A DNA stretch of 43,203 nt from an uncultured Synechococcaceae cyanobacterium (GCA_902573335.1 CACGJI010000003.1:1-43203), one strand, 5' to 3'; shown: positions 1-10,772, counted from the stretch's first letter. Made by a program: numbers and translations. Notes: generated from the sequence alone by a model not told the origin.

Positions 1-272
1 AGAAAGAGGCCTCTATTCTTGAAAAATTAGGATGTTTTTCAATAGTTCTTGAACATATTCCTGATTTGCTTGCTAAAGAAATACAAAATTCCTTATCAAT
101 TCCCACAATAGGTATCGGTGCAGGTAATTATTGCGATGGGCAAGTAAGAGTTACTGCAGATTTGTTAGGCCTCAATGATGATCAACCACCATTTTGCCAA
201 CCAATTATCCAGGGCAAGAAACTATTTAAGGATAAATTAAAAGAATGGGTAGACTCTGAAAGACTTAATTAA
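1..272 (+). CDS. panB: 3-methyl-2-oxobutanoate hydroxymethyltransferase, C-terminal part (5' end outside window)
   Basis: Open frame runs in from the window edge; PanB-like C-terminus ([25 protein letters not shown]). Confidence 0.9.
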   Translation, partial: KEASILEKLGCFSIVLEHIPDLLAKEIQNSLSIPTIGIGAGNYCDGQVRVTADLLGLNDDQPPFCQPIIQGKKLFKDKLKEWVDSERLN

Positions 273-1488
273 TCTCATCCCACCACTTAAACATAGAAAC
301 AAGAACTTGATTGCTTAGTTCCATACCATTAGGCTCACTTAAAAAGAATCTATTCCCCTTTCTTACTAATAGTCCACTTTCAAGAAACCTTTCCCATTCT
401 TCAAGCAATTTACTGAAGTTGCTCTCAAATTTTTCTTTTCCCCAGTTTTGTTCTTTAAAGACCTCTTTGATATCTACGCCCTCTTTGAGTCTTAATCCCA
501 ACATTATTTTCTCATCAAGTTCTTTATAGACAAATTCCTTATTAGTTAGGGATGAATCTAAATTATATTCGTATTGTCTAGTTACCCATTCTTTGTATTC
601 TTTACTAACTCTTGGTCTAGTTAACTTTTCCCCCCAAGGTGAACTCGTGGAACCTTGACCAAAACTCCACCAGCCTAAACCACTCCAATAAACTCTATTG
701 TGTCTCGATTGATGTCGCGGAAGGCAATAGTTTGAGATTTCATATCTTGAATACCCTGAGTTTTTTAAAATTAAATGTGTTGATTCACTATTTTTAAAAG
801 CTTCTTCATCACTTGGGAGTTTTAATTTGCCTGAATTAACTAATTTTTTAAAAACAGTGCCATTTTCAATATTTAAATCGTAAATAGATAGATGAGGTGG
901 TGAGAATGTTATTGCTTTATCTAAGTCATCTTGCCATTCTTTAAATCCACTAAGTGGCAAGTTTTGAATTAAATCTAAACTCCAGCTTTTTATTAACCCA
1001 GTATCATATTCTCTCTTCAACCATAAACAAGATTTTTCTGCATCTTCTTTCAAATGACGCCTTCCCGACTTTTGAAGTATCTGATTATTAAAACTTTGCA
1101 CTCCGAGACTAAATCTATTTATTCCAGCATAAATGAATCCAAAAAGATCATCTTGAGTAAAACTAGCTGGATCAATCTCCATAGTGATTTCAGCACCATA
1201 GTCAATTCCATAATTTTCTTTAAAAAGATCAATTAATTCTTTGATTTGGGTAGGATCTAAAATTGATGGTGTACCACCTCCTATATAAATTGTCGATAGA
1301 GGTGATTTATGCTTAATTGACAATATTTCTTTATATAAAAATTGCAAATACTCTTGAACAGTTTTGCTTCCATAACCTTTTAAAGTTTCAACTTTGTTTC
1401 CTAGTGGAATAACTGCGAAATCACAATAAAAACACCTTCTATGGCAAAAAGGAATGTGCACATAAGCACTTCGTGGAAACTTATTCAT
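265..1488 (-). CDS. hemW: HemW-like radical SAM protein (coproporphyrinogen III oxidase-like family)
   Basis: 407 aa ORF; radical SAM cysteine motif [22 protein letters not shown] motif. Confidence 0.85.
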   Translation of the reverse strand: MNKFPRSAYVHIPFCHRRCFYCDFAVIPLGNKVETLKGYGSKTVQEYLQFLYKEILSIKHKSPLSTIYIGGGTPSILDPTQIKELIDLFKENYGIDYGAEITMEIDPASFTQDDLFGFIYAGINRFSLGVQSFNNQILQKSGRRHLKEDAEKSCLWLKREYDTGLIKSWSLDLIQNLPLSGFKEWQDDLDKAITFSPPHLSIYDLNIENGTVFKKLVNSGKLKLPSDEEAFKNSESTHLILKNSGYSRYEISNYCLPRHQSRHNRVYWSGLGWWSFGQGSTSSPWGEKLTRPRVSKEYKEWVTRQYEYNLDSSLTNKEFVYKELDEKIMLGLRLKEGVDIKEVFKEQNWGKEKFESNFSKLLEEWERFLESGLLVRKGNRFFLSEPNGMELSNQVLVSMFKWWDEIN

Positions 1489-1585
1489 TATCTAAATACA
1501 TTTTTAAGCTCCAAATAAAGTATTAAGGATCGAAAAAAATAAAATCCTTATTTACTCAATTAATAAATCCTAGTAGATTATAGAT

Positions 1586-2695
1586 ATGACAGATATCTTA
1601 GTATTAATTTTATTTGTATTGTCTGGGGCTGCTTCAGGGTGGCTTGGTGTTGATTTATTGCCAGTAGACATACTCAAACAGGTATCTAATGTAGAAGGTT
1701 TCAGAATTGTTTTAGCAATAATTGGTTTTTTTGTAGGATTAGCAGCTGGTTTTGTATTCCTTCAACTTAGAAAGACTTTTCTTGATCAAATAAAAACAAT
1801 GCCCACGGACTTACTAATAAGTAGGTCCGTTGGATTAATTTTAGGATTACTTGTTGCGAATCTCTTACTTGCTCCAATACTATTAATTCCCTTCCCTAGA
1901 GAGGTTTTTTTCGCAAAACCCTTAGCAGCTATATTAAGCAACATTTTCTTTGGTGTGCTTGGTTATAAGTTGGCAGATACACATGGAAGGACATTATTGA
2001 GATTATTCAATCCAAATAACACTGATGCATATCTAGTCAATGAAGGGATCCTCCCTGCTGCAAGTCCAAAAATTCTTGATACCAGCGTAATTATTGATGG
2101 AAGAATCAATGGTCTATTAAGTTGCGGCTTATTGGAAGGGCAATTAATTGTTGCTCAAAGTGTAATTGATGAGTTACAAACTTTAGCTGACTCAAGCAGT
2201 AATGAAAAAAGGTCGAAAGGCAGAAGAGGCCTCAAGTTGTTAAAAGAATTAAGAGATTTATATGGGAGAAGACTTGTAATAAACCCAACAAAGTATGAAG
2301 GAAATGGTGTAGATGAAAAACTACTTAAAATTACTGAGGATATGACAGGAACTTTAATTACGGCTGATTATAATCTTTCTCAGATCGCTGAAGTTAAAGA
2401 ATTAAAAGTTATGAATTTGAGTGATTTGGTTATTGCTTTAAGGCCAGAAGTACAACCAGGAGAGTCACTTAATATAAAAATTGTGAGAGAAGGCAAAGAA
2501 AAAATGCAAGGTATTGGATATTTAGATGACGGAACAATGGTTGTAATTGATGAGGCAAAGAATTTTGTGGGGAGCAGATTAGATATTGTCATCACAGGAG
2601 CATTACAAACTCCCACTGGAAGAATGGTCTTTGGAAAACTAATAAATAATCCTGAGTCAAACAAATCTTTTAAATCACCAGCGACACAGGGCTAA
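1586..2695 (+). CDS. PIN/TRAM domain membrane protein (YacL-like)
   Basis: N-terminal TM segments, PIN core (ILDTSVIIDGRI...), C-terminal TRAM-like segment (GYLDDGTMVVIDEAKNFVG). Confidence 0.85.
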   Translation: MTDILVLILFVLSGAASGWLGVDLLPVDILKQVSNVEGFRIVLAIIGFFVGLAAGFVFLQLRKTFLDQIKTMPTDLLISRSVGLILGLLVANLLLAPILLIPFPREVFFAKPLAAILSNIFFGVLGYKLADTHGRTLLRLFNPNNTDAYLVNEGILPAASPKILDTSVIIDGRINGLLSCGLLEGQLIVAQSVIDELQTLADSSSNEKRSKGRRGLKLLKELRDLYGRRLVINPTKYEGNGVDEKLLKITEDMTGTLITADYNLSQIAEVKELKVMNLSDLVIALRPEVQPGESLNIKIVREGKEKMQGIGYLDDGTMVVIDEAKNFVGSRLDIVITGALQTPTGRMVFGKLINNPESNKSFKSPATQG

Positions 2696-2726
2696 ATCTA
2701 GCTAGAATCAGTTCAATCTTAATTTT

Positions 2727-3398
2727 GTGATACAAATGACTGTATCTGCTCCTTATTACGGCGAAAACACCGTTATGAGGACTCCGCCCCCTGATCTCCC
2801 CTCTCTTTTACTGAAAGAGCGAATTGTTTATCTTGGTTTACCATTATTTTCAGATGATGATGCGAAAAGACAACTAGGAATGGATGTTACTGAGCTAATC
2901 ATTGCTCAACTTCTTTATTTAGAATTTGAGGATCCAGAAAAACCAATCTATTTCTATATCAATTCAACTGGGACAAGTTGGTACACTGGTGACGCAGTTG
3001 GTTTTGAAACAGAAGCTTTCGCTATCTGCGATACCATAAGTTACATTAAGCCTCCAGTACATACAATATGTATCGGACAAGCAATGGGGACTGCTGCAGT
3101 TATTCTTTCATCTGGCACTAAGGGACAAAGAGCCGCTCTTCCACATGCCTCTATTGTTTTGCATCAACCTATAAGCGGGGCAAGAGGCCAAGCAACCGAT
3201 ATCCAAATAAGAGCTGAGGAAGTTTTGAAAAATAAAAAATCAATGCTGGAGATATTATCTCGTAATACTGGAAAGACAATCGAAGAACTTTCAAAAGACT
3301 CTGACAGGATGAGTTATCTCAACCCCCAAGAAGCACTAGATTATGGAGTTATTGATAGAATACTCATAAGTCAAAAAGATCTCCCAAATAAAATTTAA
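2727..3398 (+). CDS. clpR: ClpR, ClpP-like subunit lacking the catalytic Ser
   Basis: ClpP fold; GQAMGTAA where ClpP3 has GLAASMGA; lies directly upstream of clpP3. Confidence 0.87.
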   Translation: MIQMTVSAPYYGENTVMRTPPPDLPSLLLKERIVYLGLPLFSDDDAKRQLGMDVTELIIAQLLYLEFEDPEKPIYFYINSTGTSWYTGDAVGFETEAFAICDTISYIKPPVHTICIGQAMGTAAVILSSGTKGQRAALPHASIVLHQPISGARGQATDIQIRAEEVLKNKKSMLEILSRNTGKTIEELSKDSDRMSYLNPQEALDYGVIDRILISQKDLPNKI

Positions 3399-3422
3399 CA
3401 CCCACAAAACTATTTTAAAATT

Positions 3423-4034
3423 ATGCCAATAGGAACTCCAAGCGTGCCTTACAGACTTCCCGGAAGTCAATACGAAAGATGGGTCGACATATATACAAGA
3501 CTAGGTGTTGAAAGAATACTTTTTCTTGGACAAGAAGTGAATGATGGTATTGCTAATAGCCTTGTTGCACAAATGCTTTATCTAGATTCTGATGATAATT
3601 CCAAACCTATCTATCTGTATATAAATAGCCCAGGAGGATCAGTAACTGCTGGTTTGGCAATTTATGACACTATTAAATACGTAAAAAGTGATGTAGTAAC
3701 TATATGCGTAGGACTTGCAGCCTCCATGGGAGCGTTCCTATTGGCCGCTGGTACAAAAGGTAAAAGAGTTGCATTGCCTCACAGCAGAATAATGATTCAT
3801 CAACCCTTAGGAGGGACATCTCAACGTCAAGCAAGTGATATTGAAATAGAAGCTAAGGAAATTTTAAGAATTAAAGATATGTTAAACATGTCTATGGCAG
3901 ATATGACAGGCCAATCATTTGAGAAAATTGAAAAGGATACTGATAGAGATTATTTTCTAAGTGCGGAAGAAGCAAAAAATTATGGATTAATTGATAGAGT
4001 AATTACACATCCAAGCGAAGCAAATCAGTCTTAA
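3423..4034 (+). CDS. clpP3: ATP-dependent Clp protease proteolytic subunit
   Basis: ClpP motifs [14 protein letters not shown] and [10 protein letters not shown]; follows clpR. Confidence 0.9.
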   Translation: MPIGTPSVPYRLPGSQYERWVDIYTRLGVERILFLGQEVNDGIANSLVAQMLYLDSDDNSKPIYLYINSPGGSVTAGLAIYDTIKYVKSDVVTICVGLAASMGAFLLAAGTKGKRVALPHSRIMIHQPLGGTSQRQASDIEIEAKEILRIKDMLNMSMADMTGQSFEKIEKDTDRDYFLSAEEAKNYGLIDRVITHPSEANQS

Positions 4035-4145
4035 ACTTTCTAAATTAATATTTTAATTTTAATTTTTTAAATTAATAATTTTTTTGGTTTATTGCCACCT
4101 TAATGTCTAAAATAATAACTATCAAACGCAAAGAAGCTACAACTA

Positions 4146-5135
4146 ATGACCCAACTCTTTTACGACACAGATGCAGATCTAAGTCTTTTAAATAATAAAA
4201 CAATAGCGATTATTGGATATGGATCACAAGGTCATGCACATGCCCTAAATCTTAAAGATAGCGGTATGGATGTAATTGTTGGATTATATAAAGGAAGTAA
4301 GTCTGAAAGCAAAGCTATTAGCGATGGTCTACAAGTCTTTAGCGTTTCTGAAGCTTGCGAAAAAGCAGACTGGATTATGATTCTCCTCCCCGATGAGTTT
4401 CAGAAAGAGGTTTACCTTAAAGAAATAGAACCAAACTTAAAAGAAGGAAAGATACTAAGTTTTGCTCATGGCTTCAATATAAGATTCGGACTTATCAAAC
4501 CTCCTAGTTTTGTGGATGTTGTAATGATTGCCCCAAAAGGACCTGGACACACTGTTCGTTGGGAATATCAGAACGGTCAAGGAGTTCCAGCATTGTTTGC
4601 AGTTGAGCAGGATTCTTCCGGAAGCGCAAGATCATTGGCAATGGCTTACGCTAAAGGGATTGGCGGAACGAGGGCTGGGATTCTTGAAACAAATTTCAAA
4701 GAAGAAACAGAAACTGATTTATTTGGCGAACAAGCGGTTTTGTGCGGAGGATTATCAGAACTGGTTAAATCAGGATTCGAAACGCTTGTTGAGGCAGGTT
4801 ACCAACCCGAACTTGCTTACTTCGAATGCTTACATGAAGTTAAACTTATTGTTGATTTAATGGTGAAAGGAGGTTTATCTCAAATGAGAGATTCCATTTC
4901 AAATACTGCAGAATATGGAGATTATGTAAGTGGTAAAAGACTTATCAATAGTCATACAAAGAAAGAAATGCAGAAAATTCTAAAAGATATTCAAGATGGA
5001 ACTTTCGCTAAGAATTTTGTGGAAGAATGCGATAAAAACAAACCCTTAATGACAAAATTAAGAGAAGAGAACTCAAAACATGAAATTGAGAAAGTGGGTA
5101 AAGGTCTGCGCTCTATGTTCAGTTGGCTGAAATAA
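4146..5135 (+). CDS. ilvC: Ketol-acid reductoisomerase
   Basis: [43 protein letters not shown] motifs. Confidence 0.97.
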   Translation: MTQLFYDTDADLSLLNNKTIAIIGYGSQGHAHALNLKDSGMDVIVGLYKGSKSESKAISDGLQVFSVSEACEKADWIMILLPDEFQKEVYLKEIEPNLKEGKILSFAHGFNIRFGLIKPPSFVDVVMIAPKGPGHTVRWEYQNGQGVPALFAVEQDSSGSARSLAMAYAKGIGGTRAGILETNFKEETETDLFGEQAVLCGGLSELVKSGFETLVEAGYQPELAYFECLHEVKLIVDLMVKGGLSQMRDSISNTAEYGDYVSGKRLINSHTKKEMQKILKDIQDGTFAKNFVEECDKNKPLMTKLREENSKHEIEKVGKGLRSMFSWLK

Positions 5136-6142
5136 ATTTATTTTTAATATTTCTTGGATCGATTGGTTTTGATTTATTGATCGGCGATCCAAGATTTTTA
5201 ATCCACCCTGTTCAAGTAATTGGCTTGTACATAAAAAAAATATCTGATTACCTCATAAGTAATTTTGGGAAAAATAAAAATATATTGTTTTGGGGAGGTT
5301 TAATCGTAGCTATATCAACCATTGGAATGAGTTTTGGTTTAGGTAAATTGATAGAACTCAGTTATTTTCAATCAAGAAATAATTTTTTTGGTGGATTGCT
5401 AATTTTTTTTGGACTTTCAAGTTGTATTGCGTCAAAGGGACTTATTTCAAGTGTGAAAGAGATTGCAGAGCTAATAGAACGCAAGGAAATTAATAACCAA
5501 AATAAGAAAATAATCAAAGAGAAGGTACAAAGAATAGTAAGTAGGGATGTAAGGTCATCTTCTATAAAACATCTCTTGAGATCAAGTACCGAGAGCCTTA
5601 CCGAAAATTCTGTTGATGGAATATTTGGGCCATTATTTTGGATTTTTATTGGAATTATTTTTATGAAGTTTTCAATTTTTCTACCAGGACCTTTGTCACT
5701 TGGTTTTTCTTACAAAGCCATAAGTACTTTAGATTCAATGATAGGTTACAAATATAATTATTTCAGATATTTAGGTTTTTTTAGTGCAAAAATCGAAGAT
5801 ATTTTTACATTTGTTCCTTCAAGATTAGTTTTAATCACGTTACCTTTAGTTAGCTCCAAAGTTAATGAGTATGGATCAATCATAAAAAAAAGTTATCTTG
5901 ATGGTAAAAAATATGATTCGCCTAATGCTGGGATTTCAGAAGCTATATTTGCCTATATTTCCGGTATTAAATTGGGAGGTAAAAGTAAATATAAAAATGA
6001 AATTATTGAAAAGCCAATAATTAATGAGACTGGAGATAATTGCACTGAAGAAAAAATCAAATTAATTTGTCAATTAATTACGAGATTACAATTTTTATGG
6101 ATAATAATTTTTGCCTTAATTTTTTTTATAATATCGAGTTAA
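5123..6142 (+). CDS. cobD: Cobalamin biosynthesis protein CobD/CbiB (TTG start)
   Basis: [42 protein letters not shown] motifs typical of CbiB/CobD; starts inside the ilvC 3' end. Confidence 0.93.
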   Translation: MAEINLFLIFLGSIGFDLLIGDPRFLIHPVQVIGLYIKKISDYLISNFGKNKNILFWGGLIVAISTIGMSFGLGKLIELSYFQSRNNFFGGLLIFFGLSSCIASKGLISSVKEIAELIERKEINNQNKKIIKEKVQRIVSRDVRSSSIKHLLRSSTESLTENSVDGIFGPLFWIFIGIIFMKFSIFLPGPLSLGFSYKAISTLDSMIGYKYNYFRYLGFFSAKIEDIFTFVPSRLVLITLPLVSSKVNEYGSIIKKSYLDGKKYDSPNAGISEAIFAYISGIKLGGKSKYKNEIIEKPIINETGDNCTEEKIKLICQLITRLQFLWIIIFALIFFIISS

Positions 6143-6190
6143 ATTTGATAATAAATTAGTTTAAAAATTATTAGAATAAATCTAAAACCA

Positions 6191-6436
6191 ATGCAAGAAA
6201 ACGGCTCTCAAATAGAAAATCAAAATGACGATCTTACTAATACATCATCAACTGATAAAGAATACTCAAAATGGGTAAACAACCAGGGTGATGAAGTTAA
6301 GAATGTTTTTGGATTCAATCGCAGTGCTGAGCTTGTAAATGGTAGAGCAGCAATGATCGGATTCTTAATGCTTATTTTAACCGAGTTAGTTTTTAGCGGC
6401 AGACCAGTCACTTCTTCAATTTTTGGTATCAATTAA
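6191..6436 (+). CDS. hli: High light-inducible protein (Hli / chlorophyll a/b-binding-like)
   Basis: AELVNGRAAMIGFLML single-helix LHC motif. Confidence 0.9.
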   Translation: MQENGSQIENQNDDLTNTSSTDKEYSKWVNNQGDEVKNVFGFNRSAELVNGRAAMIGFLMLILTELVFSGRPVTSSIFGIN

Positions 6437-6438
6437 AA

Positions 6439-6651
6439 ATGGAAGAAAAAAAATCTAATCCAATAAAAGCAATCCTATACATATCTATATGGGTAATAAT
6501 TTGGGGAACATTAGGATCTTTCATCGATTATCCTCTTTATAAAAATAAAATTTACTTAGAAGGAAGCATATATCAGTATCTTACTTTCGCAATTACAGCG
6601 ATAATATCAATAATAAGTGCAAAGTTTTTTTATAAAAAACTTGATTTATAA
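6439..6651 (+). CDS. Small hypothetical membrane protein
   Basis: 70 aa ORF 3 nt after hli, two predicted TM segments. Confidence 0.6.
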   Translation: MEEKKSNPIKAILYISIWVIIWGTLGSFIDYPLYKNKIYLEGSIYQYLTFAITAIISIISAKFFYKKLDL

Positions 6652-6903
6652 AAATTTGTACCTAAATTTCTTAATAATTTTAGCTGGTTCTTTTTTGTCA
6701 TTTGACTCGTAAAGTATCCACTGATGTGTCTCAGTATCATGATCGCAACCATAATTTCCAGATAGGTTATCGTAACTGGAAAGATATGAATGACAAATTT
6801 GGTCTGCCTCAAAAGCAGAGTCATATCCTGTTAGAAAATATATCAAAAATAGAACAGTTATTAACAAAAAAAATAATTGAAAAACTAAATTTACTACCCT
6901 CAT
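6646..6903 (-). CDS. Small hypothetical membrane-anchored protein with two Cys
   Basis: 85 aa ORF; N-terminal hydrophobic helix followed by a soluble domain (CHSYLSSYDNLSGNYGCDHDTETHQWILYE); preferred over overlapping frames. Confidence 0.55.
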   Translation of the reverse strand: MRVVNLVFQLFFLLITVLFLIYFLTGYDSAFEADQICHSYLSSYDNLSGNYGCDHDTETHQWILYESNDKKEPAKIIKKFRYKFL

Positions 6904-6961
6904 AAGAATTTCTAAAATTTAAATATATCATCTAATAAAATCTTTCGATCTAAAAATATAG

Positions 6962-7204
6962 CTAACGTCCAACATTAAATACAAAGTCATGAAATTCTTG
7001 ATTCTTTAAATACAGGATGACTAGCAATACTAAAATGATATTTAAGCCTATTACTATTGATCCAAAAATATTTATTTGTTTTTTGCCTGGCAAAGTGTAA
7101 GTAAATTTCTTGCCTTTAAGAAAACCAGCTAATCCTTTTTTTTCTTTTATTTGAGTATTTTGAGTATTATTCTTAACTTCATTATCAGAAAACCCTTTTA
7201 CCAT
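6962..7204 (-). CDS. Small hypothetical protein with one C-terminal TM segment
   Basis: 80 aa ORF, TM segment IFGSIVIGLNIILVLLVILYL. Confidence 0.5.
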   Translation of the reverse strand: MVKGFSDNEVKNNTQNTQIKEKKGLAGFLKGKKFTYTLPGKKQINIFGSIVIGLNIILVLLVILYLKNQEFHDFVFNVGR

Positions 7205-7258
7205 TACAAATTAAATAATAAGCTTATAATATTCCAAAAAAATAAATTATTTTAATAA

Positions 7259-7570
7259 TTAACAATTTTTAATCACATATGGGATCATTAATGAAATTCT
7301 CTCATTTGAGAAATTATTAAAAAAATAAGCTTCAATAATTTCCGTTTGCAGCCCCAATAAACTTGATTGACATTTGAATCTATTTTGGTCAAATACTACT
7401 AATTGAAGTTTTTCTATTTCAGAAACTAATTCTTTACATATTTGGGTTCGAGAATCTTTAAAACAATCATTAGATTGTTTTAAAATCTTAGACTTTGTAG
7501 GTATTGTTTCAGCCATAACAAAATTAGATAACAACAAAAATTTCAGGAATAAAATAGTTAAACATTTCAT
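7259..7570 (-). CDS. Small hypothetical secreted protein
   Basis: 103 aa ORF with signal peptide-like N-terminus MKCLTILFLKFLLLSNFVMA and four Cys in the mature part. Confidence 0.6.
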   Translation of the reverse strand: MKCLTILFLKFLLLSNFVMAETIPTKSKILKQSNDCFKDSRTQICKELVSEIEKLQLVVFDQNRFKCQSSLLGLQTEIIEAYFFNNFSNERISLMIPYVIKNC

Positions 7571-7706
7571 TACTTCTTAAGATTTTCAAAATTTTGGATG
7601 CCTCGTTAAGAGTGATGAGCATTGAGCTAATTGCATGTTTTTGCGATTAAAAAAAGATGCCCTAAAAGAGCACCTAGTTATTAAAGGAAGAAATAGATTA
7701 AAAAAA

Positions 7707-7982
7707 TTACCCTTGAACTCTATCCTTAAAAAGTTTACCTGCAGAGAATGTTGGAACTCTTTTAGCGGGTATTGCTATTTTTTCGCCTGTCTTAGGGTTT
7801 AATCCCTGTCTTGCAGAACGATCTCTTGGTTCAAAAGAACCAAATCCTAGTAAAGAGACTTTTTTGCCTTCCACTACTGAATCAACAATAGTTTCAATAG
7901 CTGCATCAACAACTAAAGAAACATCCGTTTTTGTGAGCTCTGTACGAGCTGCAACAAGATTTACTAAATCAGCTTTGTTCAT
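7707..7982 (-). CDS. hup: HU family DNA-binding protein
   Basis: MNKADLVNLVAARTELTKTDVS...GFGSFEPRDRSARQGLNPKTGEKI. Confidence 0.95.
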   Translation of the reverse strand: MNKADLVNLVAARTELTKTDVSLVVDAAIETIVDSVVEGKKVSLLGFGSFEPRDRSARQGLNPKTGEKIAIPAKRVPTFSAGKLFKDRVQG

Positions 7983-8606
7983 TGAAATTTAAATTAAAGC
8001 TAGGGGTTAAAAAAAGATTTAAATCGAGTTTAAACCTCGAACTTTCACATCATATGGAGCAAATACAAATACGGCAACCGAAAATGCCGGTGGCGCAAAG
8101 CTTTATACAAATTTTAGGGACATTTTTAGCAACATTATTTATTTCTTATAGCCGCGCTTTTTCATTCATAAAAAAAAGCATCTTCATTTAGAGAACAGCA
8201 AAAAGCATTGGTAGCACTGGATTTAGCATTAAATATCTAACTACATTTAGCAAAGGGGGGGATGTCAAAGGGGGGTTGAATTTAAGAATTTGAGCTATTT
8301 ATTATGTTTTATTAATTTTCAGATATATTTCCTTCTCATCACATGAAAAAACACAATTTGTATTTTGAAATCAAGAAAAATCTAGTTTTCTCATTATTAA
8401 ACTTTCTCTATAAATCGTTTTATGTACTGAGCAGATGGATGAGGAAATTGTAGTTAATTAGAAAATTAATACTCTCCAAGATCTAATAAAGTTGATTAGT
8501 GAAGCCTTAAATTTGAGTTTTTTTTTTAAATTTTGCATCTATTATTCAAATATCGGCAATTTAAATAAATTATCTCAATATTTAACTAATCAATGATAAA
8601 GAAAAA

Positions 8607-10640
8607 GTGATTCATCTCAATAAAGGTAAACCATTTCCTTTAGGGAGTTCTCTAACTTCACAAGGGGTTAATTTTTCCTTAATAGCCACAAATGCAGAAT
8701 ATGTAGAAATCTTATTGTTTGAGAAAGAAGACTCTATTTCCCCAAAAAGCATATTCAAATTAGATCAGACTCATAATAAAGGTCCTTACTGGCATGCGGA
8801 AATAAAAAATCTAGATGAAGGTTGCGCTTATGCCTTTAGAGTGAAACAAAAAAATAATGAAATTAATAATAACTATGAAAAAAAAGTATTACTTGATCCT
8901 TGTTCAAGGGGTATTACCGGATGGGGAAATTATAAAAGAGAAAATGCATTAAAAACGCAAGAAAATACTAATTCTTGTCTTAAAAGCGTTGTTTGCGATA
9001 GAAAATTATTTAATTTTAAGGATTATCCAAGACCGAAACATTCTTGGGAAGAAACAATTATTTATGAACTCCATATCAAAGCTTTCACTGAATCAACTGA
9101 TAAAGATGAAAGTTGTTTTAAGAAATTTCTAAAAAAAATTCCGTATCTCAAAGAACTGGGTATTACAACAATTGAATTACTTCCAATTTTTTGTTTTGAT
9201 CCTACTGATGCCCCAAATGGTCTAAAAAATTTTTGGGGTTATAGTCCAATTAATTGGTTTACTCCGCATTTTGAATATCTTTCGAATGAATCCGCAGAAG
9301 ATAATAGAGAGGAATTTAGAAGATTTGTAGAGGAATGTCATAAAGCAGACATTGAAGTCATCTTAGATGTTGTGTACAATCACACTTCCGAAGGTGATTC
9401 AAAAGGGCCAGCAATATCTTGGAAAGGTATAGATGAAAATCTTTATTACTTTATTGGAAAAGATAAAAATTATCAGGACGTCTCCGGATGTGGTAATACT
9501 ATTGCAGCAAATAGAGGATTAGTTAGAAAACTAATAATTGAATCATTAAAATGTTGGGCGAGTGAATTAGGAGTTGATGGTTTTAGATTTGATTTAGGAA
9601 TTGCCCTATCAAGAGGAGAAAATCTTTCACCACTTGATAATCCTCCAATTTTTGAAGATATAGAATGTGAACCTGAACTTGTTGACATAAAGTTTATAAG
9701 TGAGCCATGGGACTGTGGTGGTTTATATAAATTAGGGGATTTCCCATCTAAGAATACTTTCACTTGGAATGGTCATTTTAGAGATGATTTGCGAAGATTT
9801 TGGAAGGGGGATAAAGATACAGCTTGGAATATGAGCGATAAAATCAAAGGATCTCCATCGATTTATAAAGAAGATAATATTTTCCCAAAATCAATAAACT
9901 TTATTACTTCACATGATGGATTCACTCTAAAAGATTTAGTAACTTTCAATAGAAAACATAATTTTGCTAACAGAGAGCAAAACAGAGATGGTGATAACCA
10001 TAACAATTCTTGGAATCATGGTATGGAGGGACCAACTACAAACTTATTAATTAATGATTTAAGAAAAAGACAACAAAAAAATCTTATTCTTAGTTTACTT
10101 ATCTCTAAAGGTGTTCCAATGATACTTATGGGTGATGAGATAGGAAGATCACAAGGCGGTAACAATAATTCTTGGTGTCAAAATAATTTATTGGGCTGGA
10201 TGAATTGGGAACATGGTCAACAAGATTTGGAATTATTAGAATATTTTAAATACGTAATAAAAATTAGAAAAAAACTAATAAACATTTTTAATCCATCATT
10301 AATCCCTAATAATATAACTAATGAAAATATTCCAACATATCATTGGCATGGAACAAAATTAGATAATCCCGATTGGAGTAGTTGGTCTCACACAGTTGCT
10401 TTTAGCATTAACAAAGGTATTACTAATCCTCTGGTCTGGATAGGTTTAAATGCATATTCAAAAAGTATCGATTTCCCCTTGCCGGAATGTAAATATAATT
10501 GGTTAAAAGTTATTGACACTAGCATGTCTGAGATTTTTGAACCCTTAACTATCAATGAAAAATTTGTTTCAATAAAGAGTAGAAGCTCTTTATTAATCAT
10601 TTCAGAAGAAGTATTTGGGGCAAAAAATAATTTATTCTAA
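8607..10640 (+). CDS. glgX: Glycogen debranching enzyme / isoamylase-type GH13 (GTG start)
   Basis: GH13 motifs: DVVYNHTSEG, VDGFRFDLG, ISEPWDCGG, FITSHDGFTLKDLV. Confidence 0.9.
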   Translation: MIHLNKGKPFPLGSSLTSQGVNFSLIATNAEYVEILLFEKEDSISPKSIFKLDQTHNKGPYWHAEIKNLDEGCAYAFRVKQKNNEINNNYEKKVLLDPCSRGITGWGNYKRENALKTQENTNSCLKSVVCDRKLFNFKDYPRPKHSWEETIIYELHIKAFTESTDKDESCFKKFLKKIPYLKELGITTIELLPIFCFDPTDAPNGLKNFWGYSPINWFTPHFEYLSNESAEDNREEFRRFVEECHKADIEVILDVVYNHTSEGDSKGPAISWKGIDENLYYFIGKDKNYQDVSGCGNTIAANRGLVRKLIIESLKCWASELGVDGFRFDLGIALSRGENLSPLDNPPIFEDIECEPELVDIKFISEPWDCGGLYKLGDFPSKNTFTWNGHFRDDLRRFWKGDKDTAWNMSDKIKGSPSIYKEDNIFPKSINFITSHDGFTLKDLVTFNRKHNFANREQNRDGDNHNNSWNHGMEGPTTNLLINDLRKRQQKNLILSLLISKGVPMILMGDEIGRSQGGNNNSWCQNNLLGWMNWEHGQQDLELLEYFKYVIKIRKKLINIFNPSLIPNNITNENIPTYHWHGTKLDNPDWSSWSHTVAFSINKGITNPLVWIGLNAYSKSIDFPLPECKYNWLKVIDTSMSEIFEPLTINEKFVSIKSRSSLLIISEEVFGAKNNLF

Positions 10641-10711
10641 AGCGGGCGGCGGGAATCGAACCCGCATCTTCAGCTTGGAAGGCTGAGGTTTTACCACTAA
10701 ACCACGCCCGC
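10641..10711 (-). tRNA. tRNA-Gly (UCC)
   Basis: Reverse complement GCGGGCGTGGTTTAGTGGTAAAACCTCAGCCTTCCAAGCTGAAGATGCGGGTTCGATTCCCGCCGCCCGCT folds as a cloverleaf; anticodon loop CTTCCAA. Confidence 0.96.
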
Positions 10712-10772
10712 ATTAAGCAATAGAATTACCATTGCAATAATACATTACCAAACAATCAACAAAGCAAAAAGA

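Noticed and set aside
311-529. 72-aa plus-strand ORF antisense to the HemW-like gene
   Set aside because: Low-complexity Ser/Leu-rich translation lying within a well-supported gene; shadow ORF. Same reasoning applies to the other antisense ORFs (e.g. 1054-1236, 2380-2664, 9473-9763, 28415-28681, 28742-29161).
4528-4860. 110-aa ORF in another frame of ilvC
   Set aside because: Entirely inside ilvC, whose frame has clear family motifs.
6702-6905. 67-aa plus-strand ORF opposite 6646-6903
   Set aside because: The minus-strand ORF has a coherent TM helix plus soluble domain; the plus-strand one lacks recognisable features.
7982-8191. 69-aa ORF starting at the HU start codon
   Set aside because: N-terminal part overlaps the HU initiation region and looks random; only the internal 8054 start is kept as a low-confidence finding.
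8255-8275. G-quadruplex in the HU-glgX spacer
   Set aside because: Only two G runs, so no canonical four-tract arrangement without splitting runs; kept only as an unusual repeat.
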